Source of the DNA: Thiotrichales bacterium
GTDB lineage: Bacteria > Pseudomonadota > Gammaproteobacteria > PS1 > Pseudothioglobaceae
Length of the DNA stretch: 6,737 bases
Direction: 5' to 3'
Assembly: GCA_002711905.1 (NCBI GenBank)
Contig: PASI01000004.1
Coordinates: forward strand, 1 to 6,737
This document shows, piece by piece, positions 1 through 6,669 of the stretch. Below the pieces are notes generated by a model. It had not been told where the DNA came from, ran no database searches, and saw only the letters and a program-made list of their open reading frames with translations. How positions within the stretch are numbered: position 1 is the stretch's first letter; each line of letters opens with the position of its first letter. The translations under genes and the position numbers were made by a program.

Positions 1-528
1 AGTGTTGATGTCATCACAGGCCTTATAAAATCTAATATACCTACAAGGATTTCATTCAAAGTTTCATCAAAAACTGACTCTAGAACGATTCTAGACCAGT
101 CAGGAGGAGAGCAGCTTCTTGGCATGGGAGATATGCTCTATATGGCTCCAGGTATTGCTCATCTCACTAGAGTTCATGGTGCATTTGTTGAGGATAGTGA
201 GATCATAAGAGTGGTCAATCATCTCAAAGAACACTCAAGCCCTAACTATCTAGACGGCATCCTAAACCCTAAATCAGAACCTATAGGTGAGAAGGATTCA
301 GGTCACAGCTCAGATGAGCTCGATCCTCTTTTTGATGAGGCTGTTCAAATAGTAACCTCGACCAGAAGAGCCTCAATATCCAGCCTTCAGAGAAGGATGC
401 GAATTGGATATAACCGTGCTGCCCGAATTATTGAGGACATGGAGTCCAGCGGAATAGTTAGCTCAATGAATAGCGCGGGGAACCGAGACGTTTTGGCGCC
501 AGAGCCGATTGAGCCTGACGACAATTAG
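1..528 (+). CDS. ftsK: DNA translocase FtsK, C-terminal part (5' end outside window)
   Basis: FtsK is a septum-anchored DNA pump that clears and aligns chromosome termini at division and activates XerCD recombination at dif. Frame 1 is open from the first base, giving 175 residues before a TAG stop. Residues 1 to about 75 are the end of the RecA-like motor, including the conserved stretch [20 protein letters not shown] followed by GDMLYMAPG. An acidic, Ser-rich linker follows. From about residue 108 ([11 protein letters not shown]) comes the winged-helix gamma domain that reads KOPS sequences and contacts XerD, with [11 protein letters not shown] at about 134-144 and GNRDVLAP near the end. 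The closeness to the E. coli gamma domain points to a gammaproteobacterium. In many gammaproteobacteria lolA follows ftsK; here it does not. An internal ATG at 124 is not the true start, because the upstream codons are clearly FtsK. No obvious terminator follows the gene. Confidence 0.97.
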   Translation, partial: SVDVITGLIKSNIPTRISFKVSSKTDSRTILDQSGGEQLLGMGDMLYMAPGIAHLTRVHGAFVEDSEIIRVVNHLKEHSSPNYLDGILNPKSEPIGEKDSGHSSDELDPLFDEAVQIVTSTRRASISSLQRRMRIGYNRAARIIEDMESSGIVSSMNSAGNRDVLAPEPIEPDDN

Positions 529-596
529 CCAAAAATAATATCATCTAATAAAGGCCATTATATTTCAAACGGAACTTATCTTATTTTAGCTCTATC

Positions 597-1190
597 ATGA
601 AACAACTGATTATTACATTTCTGTTTATATTTTCATTTACACAGCCCTATGCTCACAAACCTGTACTCAATGAGAATTCAACTTATCCTGCAGATGCGCC
701 TTATGAGATAGAAGAGCCAGAAATATCAAAAGCAATTTACTCAACTCTGACAGGTGATCCGCATTATTACCGAATACAGTCTGATGTCGATTTTGACTTC
801 TATGCAGGCATCTTGGCTGCCAAAATTGGAGAGTGCGCTCTAGAGAGTAAGTTCTCATTCGAGGTTTTAGACGCCGAGTTTCACAACATTGATGTCGCTG
901 ATGGTGAAAACTTTAAATGGACGCCTTGGTATGAGGAGTATGGTAAGCAATGGTATTGGAATGGCCCAGAAATAGGCAAAAACTTTCTCTCTGATCGCAT
1001 TTATAAAGCAGGCACATACTATATTAAAGTTTTTAATAATACCAATACTGGTCAATACATTATTGCTGTAGGTGATATTGAAAAGTTCTCGTTTACTGAC
1101 ATAATCGGATTAATTTTTTCACTGGGTGATATCGAAGACGAGTTTTGGGATCCTAATCTATGCGGTTTAAGCTTACAAGAATCTTCTTAA
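597..1190 (+). CDS. Small secreted protein of unknown function, possible beta-sandwich (PPC-like) domain
   Basis: I cannot name this 197-residue protein. A short hydrophobic N-terminus (about residues 3-15) ending in QPYA before HKP looks like a Sec signal peptide cleaved after Ala19, so the product is probably periplasmic or surface-exposed. The mature part is acidic and aromatic. DPHYYRIQSDVDFDFYAG (about 54-71) and KAGTYYIKVFNNTNTGQYII (137-156) resemble the paired strands of pre-peptidase C-terminal-type beta sandwiches. Between them lies a cluster of four tryptophans (W108, W111, W119, W121) around EEYG and NGPEIG that could form a binding surface. Two cysteines (C80, C189) could form a disulfide. 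No catalytic motif is visible. It begins 68 bases after ftsK with no good Shine-Dalgarno, so the start rests on the signal peptide. It may be co-transcribed with ftsK or have a promoter I cannot see. Existence is well supported, function is not. Confidence 0.8.
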   Translation: MKQLIITFLFIFSFTQPYAHKPVLNENSTYPADAPYEIEEPEISKAIYSTLTGDPHYYRIQSDVDFDFYAGILAAKIGECALESKFSFEVLDAEFHNIDVADGENFKWTPWYEEYGKQWYWNGPEIGKNFLSDRIYKAGTYYIKVFNNTNTGQYIIAVGDIEKFSFTDIIGLIFSLGDIEDEFWDPNLCGLSLQESS

Positions 1191-1212
1191 AAATACTGTT
1201 TGGAATAATAGT

Positions 1213-1246
1213 ATAAGCCTTGACTGTTTGGACAATAAGGCTTGAC
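1213..1246 (+). repeat. Direct and inverted repeat overlapping the -35 of the transporter promoter
   Basis: ATAAGCCTTGAC (1213-1224) recurs as ATAAGGCTTGAC (1235-1246) with 11 of 12 bases equal and a 22-base period, about two helical turns. The same stretch contains a perfect 7-base inverted repeat, AAGCCTT (1215-1221) and AAGGCTT (1237-1243). The second copy runs into the predicted -35 box. This is the position and spacing expected of a dimeric regulator site, so it may be an operator. No regulator is encoded nearby, and chance cannot be excluded in such a short region. Confidence 0.4.
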
Positions 1247-1270
1247 CTAGGTTTTCCCATACTATATAGT
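1242..1270 (+). promoter_or_regulatory. Predicted sigma70-type promoter of the peptide ABC transporter
   Basis: TTGACC (1242-1247, 5 of 6 to consensus) and TATAGT (1265-1270, 5 of 6) are separated by exactly 17 bases. The -10 lies in a perfect 10-base palindrome, ACTATATAGT (1261-1270). The predicted start is near 1277, giving an 80-base leader before the binding-protein start at 1357. No comparably good promoter is seen between 1271 and 1356. The call rests on sequence match only. Confidence 0.65.
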
Positions 1271-1276
1271 TATTGG

Positions 1277-1307
1277 AAACCAACAAACGTTTTGTTGGTT
1301 TTTTGTT
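1277..1307 (+). terminator. Intrinsic-terminator-like hairpin with U-tract
   Basis: AACCAACAAA (1278-1287) pairs perfectly with TTTGTTGGTT (1291-1300) across a 3-base loop (CGT), extendable by A1277/T1301, and runs into TTTTGTTT. The U-tract lies only on the + strand side, so it would act on rightward transcription. Two readings are possible. It may end transcripts of the upstream secreted-protein gene (stop 87 bases earlier). Alternatively, because the predicted promoter start falls at its first base, it may sit in the transporter leader as an attenuator or 5' protective hairpin. The stem is AT-rich (four G-C pairs), so its strength is moderate. Confidence 0.7.
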
Positions 1308-1318
1308 TAACAATCTAT

Positions 1319-1337
1319 GTGTCTAGCTTCTAGGCAC
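1319..1337 (+). other. Second hairpin in the binding-protein leader
   Basis: GTGTCTAG (1319-1326) can pair with CTAGGCAC (1330-1337) across the loop CTT, giving eight pairs including one G-U. It ends six bases before the Shine-Dalgarno and has no U-tract, so it is not a terminator. It could keep the ribosome site open, stabilise the mRNA or be incidental. Confidence 0.4.
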
Positions 1338-1343
1338 TTATTA

Positions 1344-1349
1344 AAGGAG
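1344..1349 (+). promoter_or_regulatory. Strong Shine-Dalgarno of the binding-protein gene
   Basis: AAGGAG lies 7 bases before the ATG at 1357, close to ideal. It fixes the start codon and implies high translation, as expected for a periplasmic binding protein. The first permease at 3023 has no comparable site. Confidence 0.85.
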
Positions 1350-1356
1350 AAAGATA

Positions 1357-2931
1357 ATGAAAAAAAATTTAAGCATTGTTTTATCATTGATAGTCATGGG
1401 TATTTTTTCACCCGCTTTCGCTAACTCGATTAAATGGTCGATGCCTGGTGATTCTTTAACACTTGATCCGCATGCACAAAACGAAGGACCGACTCACATG
1501 GTTTCTCGTCAAGTATATGAAGGTTTGGTAACTCCGGGCCTTAACATGGAAATACTTCCTCAGTTGGCAGAGTCGTGGACGGCAACAGCTGATGATACAT
1601 GGATATTTAACATTCGTAGGGGTGTAACGTTTCATGATGGATCATCTTTGACAGCAAGTGATGTTGCTTTTAGTATCAATAGAGCAAAGACTGCTCCATC
1701 TGATATGGTAGATTTAATTAAAAGTGTTAAATCAGCAACAGCGATTGATAATCATACTGTTGAAGTAAAAACTGATGGACCTAATCCAATTCTATTAAAC
1801 CAATTAACACAAATATTTGTAATGTCTGAAGCTTGGGCAAAAGCAAATGGTTGTGAAGCTTCATATAATTGGGATGCAGGAGAAACCTCATATTGTGCGT
1901 CCAATACAAATGGAACTGGACCATTTGAAATTACTTTTAGAGAGCAGGATGTAAGAACTGTTTTTGAAAAAAATAATAACTGGTGGGGAAATCACTATAA
2001 ACACAACATAGATAAGATTGAATTACTTCCAATTAAGAACGATGCAACAAGAGTTGCAGCGCTTCTCTCTGGAGAAATTGATTACACTAATGTTGTGCCG
2101 GTTCAAGACATTAAAAGAATCAACTCTTCTTCAGGTCATGCTGTGAAAATGACGCCTCAAAACAGAACAATTTTCTTTGGTATGGATCAAGGTTCGGCCG
2201 AATTGAATTCATCTAACGTTAAAGGAAAAAATCCTTTTGCAGACAAAAGAGTGCGTTTGGCAATGTACCATGCTTTAGACATGGACGCTATTAAGGACAA
2301 GGTAATGAGAGGGTAAAGTGTACCTGCAGGTATTATTACTGCTCCTGGAGTTAATGGTCACACGGCAGCTCGTGATCAAAGAATGGCCTACGATCCTGAA
2401 ATGTCAAAACAACTTTTAGCTGAAGCAGGCTATCCTGACGGATTTGAAGTTACATTAGATTGCCCTAATGATCGTTATATCAATGACGAGGCAATTTGCG
2501 TAGCAGCTATTAGTATGTTCGCAAAAATTGGTGTTAAAGTGAATCTTGATGCTAAGACCAAGAGCCAACACTTCTCAGAAGTAAAAGGGGGTGATGCTAA
2601 TGGTATGACGAGTGATATGTACATGTTAGGTTGGGGAGTTCCAACTTTTGACAGTCACTATGTGTATTCATACTTGTTTGAAAGCTCTGGAAGCTGGAAT
2701 AAAGTAAATTTCAGCAATGCTAGAGTTGACGAGTTGGTTGCAGCAATGGGTGTTGAAACAGACCTGGATAAAAGAAATGCTATGATTGCTGAAGCTTGGG
2801 ATATTACTCAAGACGATGTAACGTATCTTCCTTTACATCACCAAGTTGTTAACCAAGCATCAAAAAGTAATGTCGATGTTCCAATTAGAATGAACAACGA
2901 GCCATTATTTAGATTTGCAAACGTAAAGTAA
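1357..2931 (+). pseudogene. Periplasmic peptide-binding protein of an ABC importer (SBP_bac_5 family), interrupted by in-frame TAA
   Basis: This would be the periplasmic ligand-binding protein of a DppA/OppA/GsiB-type importer. Codons 1-22 encode a clear Sec signal peptide (MKKN, hydrophobic core, SPAFA before N23). Family features follow: a SLTLDPHAQNEGPT strand near 32-46, the region LAESW to FHDGSSLTASDVAFS (70-106), NGTGPFEI (185-192), and DKRVRLAMYHALDMDAI (296-312). Codon 320 (2314-2316) is TAA. After it the same frame continues with SVPAGIITAPGVNG and stays open to a TAA at 2929-2931. The total, 524 codons, is a normal family length, so one base change explains the break. Many relatives have RGQ/S-x-P-type sequence here, so a CAA (Gln) origin is plausible, but that is an inference. 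The downstream piece has no signal peptide and no good ribosome site before its first ATG at 2383, so it is unlikely to act alone. It may be a recent pseudogene or a base-call error. No lipoprotein cysteine follows the signal peptide. Confidence 0.9.
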
Positions 2932-2942
2932 AGTAGTAAAAA

Positions 2943-2972
2943 ATTTTCTGGCCAGTTATCTGGCCAGAAAAT
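2943..2972 (+). other. Strong intercistronic hairpin between binding protein and permease
   Basis: A perfect 13-base stem, ATTTTCTGGCCAG (2943-2955) with CTGGCCAGAAAAT (2960-2972), closes on the loop TTAT. Each arm also contains the self-complementary octamer CTGGCCAG. On the + strand no U-tract directly follows (CATTTCAATTTTT begins at 2973), so full termination is unlikely. Its place, 11 bases after the binding-protein stop, fits the known pattern in importer operons where a hairpin protects the upstream mRNA or partly terminates, so the binding protein outnumbers the permease. On the minus strand the stem is followed by Ts, but no minus-strand gene needs a terminator here. Confidence 0.75.
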
Positions 2973-3022
2973 CATTTCAATTTTTATGTAACATAGCCCC
3001 CCTCTTTATCACCTAGCTGTCA

Positions 3023-4000
3023 ATGTTTATCTATTTCTTTAAAAGACTTTTACAATCTGTCCTTGTAATGATTGTAGTAGCCTTTGTTTCCTTTTCCTTG
3101 TTCAATTTTGTAGGGGATCCAGTTAACAGCATGACAGGAATAGACGCCTCTTATGAAAGGCAGGCAGAGGTTAGGGAGATCCTAGGATTAAATGATCCAG
3201 TCTATATTCAATTTTCAAGATTTTTAGGCAATGTTGTTCAAGGTGATTTTGGCATATCTTATCAACTAAAAAGAGAGGTTTCTGACTTAATTGCAGAACG
3301 AATGCCGGCCACACTTGAATTAGTATTTGTATCCGCTTTGCTTGCCATCATAATAGGCGTTATTCTTGGTGTGTATACAGGCATCCATAGGGATAGCTTT
3401 ATTTCAAATGTCATCCTTGTTGTTTCACTAGCTGGCGTTTCTCTTCCTACGTTTATTATAGGGATAATGTTAATTTACTTATTCTCTGTAATACTGGGGG
3501 TTCTGCCTTCATTTGGAAGAGGAGAGGTTGTTCAGCTAGGTTTTTGGGCAACAGGCTTCTTAACTGTTTCTGGCCTCAAGGCATTAATACTGCCCTCAGT
3601 CACATTAAGCTTATTTCAAATGACTTACGTCATCAGACTAGTTCGTGCAGAAATGATGGAAATACTCCAAACAGACTACATTAAATTTGCCAGGGCTAGA
3701 GGTATTAAAAAAAATGCCATCAACTATAAGCATGCACTTAAAAATGGCTTAATACCAGTCATTACAATTACTGGTATTAATATCGGAACCTTAATAGCAT
3801 TTTCGATTATTACTGAAACAGTATTTCAGTGGCCTGGTATGGGCCTTCTATTTATTAACGCAGTCTACTTTGTTGACATACCAATAATGTCAGCGTACAT
3901 GATTATGGTTGCCTTTATTTTTGTAATGATAAATTTCATAGTTGATATCACATACTATTTTATCGACCCAAGAATCAGGCTTAAGGAAGAGGCAAGCTAG
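3023..4000 (+). CDS. ABC peptide transporter permease, DppB/OppB/GsiC type
   Basis: This is one of two inner-membrane channel subunits of the importer. Its 325 residues match the usual family length. The N-terminus FFKRLLQSVLVMIVVAF is the first membrane helix, followed by GDPV (31-34) and a periplasmic loop with GDFGISY (74-80). About five more hydrophobic segments follow (near 98-122, 131-160, 185-205, 242-265 and 289-314). The cytoplasmic ATPase-docking (EAA-type) loop is DYIKFARARGIKKNAI (218-233), then ETVFQWPGMG (265-274) and the typical ending DPRIR (315-319). An in-frame TAG at 3014-3016 rules out any longer upstream start, and ATG 3023 gives the usual N-terminus. No Shine-Dalgarno is visible; the upstream stretch is instead pyrimidine-rich. 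The second permease begins two bases after the stop. Substrate cannot be read from the permease. Confidence 0.95.
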   Translation: MFIYFFKRLLQSVLVMIVVAFVSFSLFNFVGDPVNSMTGIDASYERQAEVREILGLNDPVYIQFSRFLGNVVQGDFGISYQLKREVSDLIAERMPATLELVFVSALLAIIIGVILGVYTGIHRDSFISNVILVVSLAGVSLPTFIIGIMLIYLFSVILGVLPSFGRGEVVQLGFWATGFLTVSGLKALILPSVTLSLFQMTYVIRLVRAEMMEILQTDYIKFARARGIKKNAINYKHALKNGLIPVITITGINIGTLIAFSIITETVFQWPGMGLLFINAVYFVDIPIMSAYMIMVAFIFVMINFIVDITYYFIDPRIRLKEEAS

Positions 4001-4002
4001 TA

Positions 4003-4926
4003 ATGTTAAACAAAACCTTCAATAAAATTTACGACACCGATATAGGGTATAGCTTTTTTAATTCAAAAATTGCAATGATCTCTTCCGCTATTTTGTTTAT
4101 TATTTTTCTTTGTTCAATTTTTGCTGGTGTGGTTTCGCCCTACAACCCTTTTGACCCAGCTTCAGTCTCATTAATGGATGCATTTACTCCGCCTTCGTGG
4201 TCAGAAGGAGGAAGCTCTAGCTTTATCCTTGGAACAGATCAACAAGGTAGAGATATGTTCTCAACTATTATCTATGGCTCAAGGATTTCATTAATTGTGG
4301 GCTTTGCATCAATACTTTTTGCAATGATACTTGGCGTATTCCTTGGCGTTACTGCTGGGTATATAGGCGGCAGATACGAGATAATTGTCATGCGAGTTAC
4401 AGATGTCCAGCTAACAATTCCAAGCATCCTAATGGCCCTACTCGTTAACGGTATCGCGAAATCAGTTATTTCACAATCGATGCATAGTGAAATGGCAATT
4501 TATGTGTTAATTTTTGCAATTGGTATCTCAGAGTGGCCTCAATTTGCTCGTGTCTCTAGAGCATCCACCTTAGTTGAAAAAAATAAAGAATATGTCTCAG
4601 CATCAAGAATTATAGGGTTATCAAACGTCCTGATTATGTTTAAACATATCTTGCCAAACATACTCAGGCCTCTCTTAGTGATTGCCACAATAGGATTGGC
4701 TCTTGCAATCATCACCGAGTCTACGCTCAGTTTTTTAGGTGTAGGAGTTCCGCCCACCACTCCTTCGCTTGGCACGTTAATTAGATTTGGAAATAGTTTT
4801 TTATTTTCAGGCGAGTGGTGGATTACATTTTTTCCAGCTATCTTTTTAATCGTTTTAGCTTTATCTATTAATCTACTAGGAGATTGGATGAGAGACGCCT
4901 TAAATCCAAAATTAAAAATAAGATGA
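4003..4926 (+). CDS. ABC peptide transporter permease, DppC/OppC/GsiD type
   Basis: This is the second inner-membrane channel subunit, pairing with the product of 3023-4000. Its 307 residues are normal for the family. The N-terminal OppC_N-type region holds the first membrane helix (about 23-45) and the periplasmic segment SPYNPFDP. The conserved LGTDQQGRDMFS (76-87) and YGSRISL (91-97) follow, then RVTDVQLTIPS (131-141). The ATPase-docking loop is EYVSASRIIGLSNVLIMFKH (196-215), followed by LPNI, ESTLSFLGVGVPP (239-251) and the C-terminal GDWMRDALNPK (293-303). A purine-rich AAGGAAGAGG lies about 11 bases before ATG 4003. Its stop overlaps the start of the ATPase gene in an ATGA arrangement, implying translational coupling and matched amounts of subunits. 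Confidence 0.95.
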   Translation: MLNKTFNKIYDTDIGYSFFNSKIAMISSAILFIIFLCSIFAGVVSPYNPFDPASVSLMDAFTPPSWSEGGSSSFILGTDQQGRDMFSTIIYGSRISLIVGFASILFAMILGVFLGVTAGYIGGRYEIIVMRVTDVQLTIPSILMALLVNGIAKSVISQSMHSEMAIYVLIFAIGISEWPQFARVSRASTLVEKNKEYVSASRIIGLSNVLIMFKHILPNILRPLLVIATIGLALAIITESTLSFLGVGVPPTTPSLGTLIRFGNSFLFSGEWWITFFPAIFLIVLALSINLLGDWMRDALNPKLKIR

Positions 4927-6641
4927 GTCTGCTAAAGGTTAAAAATTTAAACATTAGTTATCCAACTAGAAAAGAAACTATTGTTGCTAGCAAGGATGTT
5001 GAATTTACGCTGGAGAGGGGTGAAATATTAGGAATAGTTGGTGAATCAGGTTCTGGAAAATCTACCATTGCAAACGCAATCATCAATCTAATTGACCCGC
5101 CAGGTGAAATAACAAGTGGATCAATTAAAATTGATAACGATGAATTAAGAGATAACGAAGAGCTTATCCAAGAAATCAGAGGAAAGAAAATTGGATTTGT
5201 TTTTCAAGATCCACAAACATCCCTTAATCCACTATTTAAAATAAAAGATCAATTAATCGAAACCATCCAAACACATCTTAATCTAGACTATCAAGATGCA
5301 TTAAAAAAATCTATTCAACTCTTAGAAGAAGTAGGCATTGATAATGCTGAAAAAAGAATTGAAGATTATCCTCATCAATTTAGCGGAGGCATGCGTCAAA
5401 GGGTTGTTATTGCATTAGCGATAAGCTGCGAACCGGATTTGATTATAGCCGATGAACCAACAACTGCTCTAGATGTAAGCATTCAACATCAAATACTAGA
5501 GTTACTCAAAGACCTCACTAAAAAAAGAAATTTAGGGGTAATGATTATCACCCATGATATGGGTGTTATTGCAGAAACAACAGACAAGGTTATTGTCATG
5601 AGACATGGGCTTATTGTTGAACAAGGTGATACAAAGGAGTTATTAACGAATCCTAAATCTAATGAGGCCCGAAGCTTAGTTATTTCAGTGCCGCCAACAA
5701 ATAAAAAAATTGATAGATTCAAACTTATCAGTCCTGATGGAAAAGAAATTACATCTGATTCTAAAAATTTAACAAAAAATATTATTAAAACCTGGGGGGC
5801 TAGAGAAAATACAAATCAAAAGTTATTAGAGCTTTCAGGAGTTACTAAAATTTTTGATGATAAGTCCTTACTGAGTAATTTTTCATTTGGGTCAAAAAAT
5901 GAAACCGCTGCTAAAGTGGTGAAGGCGGTTGATAATGTTTCTTTTGAACTTTTTGAGGGAGAGACTCTAGGCTTAGTTGGTGAGTCTGGCTCAGGAAAAT
6001 CAACCATAGCAAAAATTATTACAGGGCTCGTTAGGCCAACTAGTGGGGAAATTTTTTATAACAACCTCTCGCTTTATAATTCAAAAAGAAAATACCAAAT
6101 TGATAAGAGCAGAGGGCAAGTTCAGATGATATTTCAAGACCCCTACTCATCTTTGAACCCAAGATTTAAAGTAAGGGACATAATATCTGAGCCAATAAGG
6201 CTTTTTCAAAAAAATATTAGCCATAGTGAGCTTACACAAAATCTTTATGACTTAATAGATATTGTTGGAATGTCAAGACAATCACTGGATCGCTATCCTC
6301 ATGAATTTTCAGGTGGACAAAGACAAAGAATATCAATTGCGAGAGCTTTAGCAACTCATCCTCGCTTGTTAATTTGTGATGAACCTACATCTGCGCTGGA
6401 TGTAAGCATACAAGCACAAGTTCTAAACCTTTTAAAAGATATTCAAGATGAGCTCCATCTTGCCATGCTGTTTATTAGTCATGATCTTCCTGTGATAAGA
6501 CAAATGTGTAATAGAATTGTAGTGCTGAAAAATGGTATTGTTTGTGAGACAAAAGAAAGCGAAGAGTTATTTAATAATCCAGAACATCCTTACACCCAAG
6601 AACTTATTAGGCTCATGCCGAAAATTGAATCTATAATTTAA
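4923..6641 (+). CDS. Fused double ATP-binding protein of the peptide ABC transporter (DppD-DppF / GsiA type)
   Basis: This cytoplasmic ATPase drives import; two nucleotide-binding domains are joined in one 572-residue chain. The first half has Walker A GESGSGKST (40-48), Q-loop FQDPQTSLNP (94-103), signature FSGGMRQR (153-160), Walker B LIIADEP (173-179), D-loop ALD and switch His211. The second half has GESGSGKST (353-361), FQDPYSSLNP (404-413), FSGGQRQR (462-469), LLICDEP (482-488) and His520. Both ATP sites look complete. The second half ends with the usual HPYTQEL peptide-importer extension (555-561); the matching spot after the first half reads NPKSNEARSLVISVPP and lacks HPYT. I chose ATG 4923, which overlaps the permease stop as ATGA and gives the normal N-terminus MSLLKVKNLNISY. 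A TTG at 4884 is in frame but would overlap the permease by 43 bases, with its AGGAG only one base away. Fusions of this kind occur in GsiA and many marine bacteria. Confidence 0.95.
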   Translation: MSLLKVKNLNISYPTRKETIVASKDVEFTLERGEILGIVGESGSGKSTIANAIINLIDPPGEITSGSIKIDNDELRDNEELIQEIRGKKIGFVFQDPQTSLNPLFKIKDQLIETIQTHLNLDYQDALKKSIQLLEEVGIDNAEKRIEDYPHQFSGGMRQRVVIALAISCEPDLIIADEPTTALDVSIQHQILELLKDLTKKRNLGVMIITHDMGVIAETTDKVIVMRHGLIVEQGDTKELLTNPKSNEARSLVISVPPTNKKIDRFKLISPDGKEITSDSKNLTKNIIKTWGARENTNQKLLELSGVTKIFDDKSLLSNFSFGSKNETAAKVVKAVDNVSFELFEGETLGLVGESGSGKSTIAKIITGLVRPTSGEIFYNNLSLYNSKRKYQIDKSRGQVQMIFQDPYSSLNPRFKVRDIISEPIRLFQKNISHSELTQNLYDLIDIVGMSRQSLDRYPHEFSGGQRQRISIARALATHPRLLICDEPTSALDVSIQAQVLNLLKDIQDELHLAMLFISHDLPVIRQMCNRIVVLKNGIVCETKESEELFNNPEHPYTQELIRLMPKIESII

Positions 6642-6669
6642 TTTATTTATAAATTTATTAGAAAAACAT

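Noticed and set aside
2314..2316. Programmed stop-codon readthrough or reassigned TAA
   Set aside because: TAA is used as an ordinary stop elsewhere in the window (1188-1190, 2929-2931, 6639-6641). UAA is the least leaky stop, and no special downstream structure is seen. A point mutation or base error is simpler.
2383..2931. Separate 182-codon gene starting at ATG 2383
   Set aside because: It is in the same frame as the upstream piece, the bases between also encode family-like sequence, and it has no signal peptide or good ribosome site. It is the C-terminal part of one interrupted binding-protein gene.
2943..2986. Full rho-independent terminator after the binding protein
   Set aside because: The hairpin is strong, but on the + strand it is followed by CATTTCAA before any T-run, and the essential permease genes follow. 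Partial termination or mRNA protection is more likely.
4539..4775. Minus-strand open frames (also at 667-858, 867-1055, 5489-5722 and 5816-6007)
   Set aside because: They lie wholly inside well-supported + strand genes, are short, and their translations show no recognisable family features.
4884..4922. Upstream TTG start for the fused ATPase, adding 13 residues
   Set aside because: It would overlap the permease by 43 bases, its AGGAG is only one base away, and the extra residues are unlike family N-termini. ATG 4923 in an ATGA overlap fits better.
6642..6669. Palindrome ATAAATTTAT (6649-6658) as an operator
   Set aside because: The gap is almost pure A/T, so such short palindromes are expected by chance.
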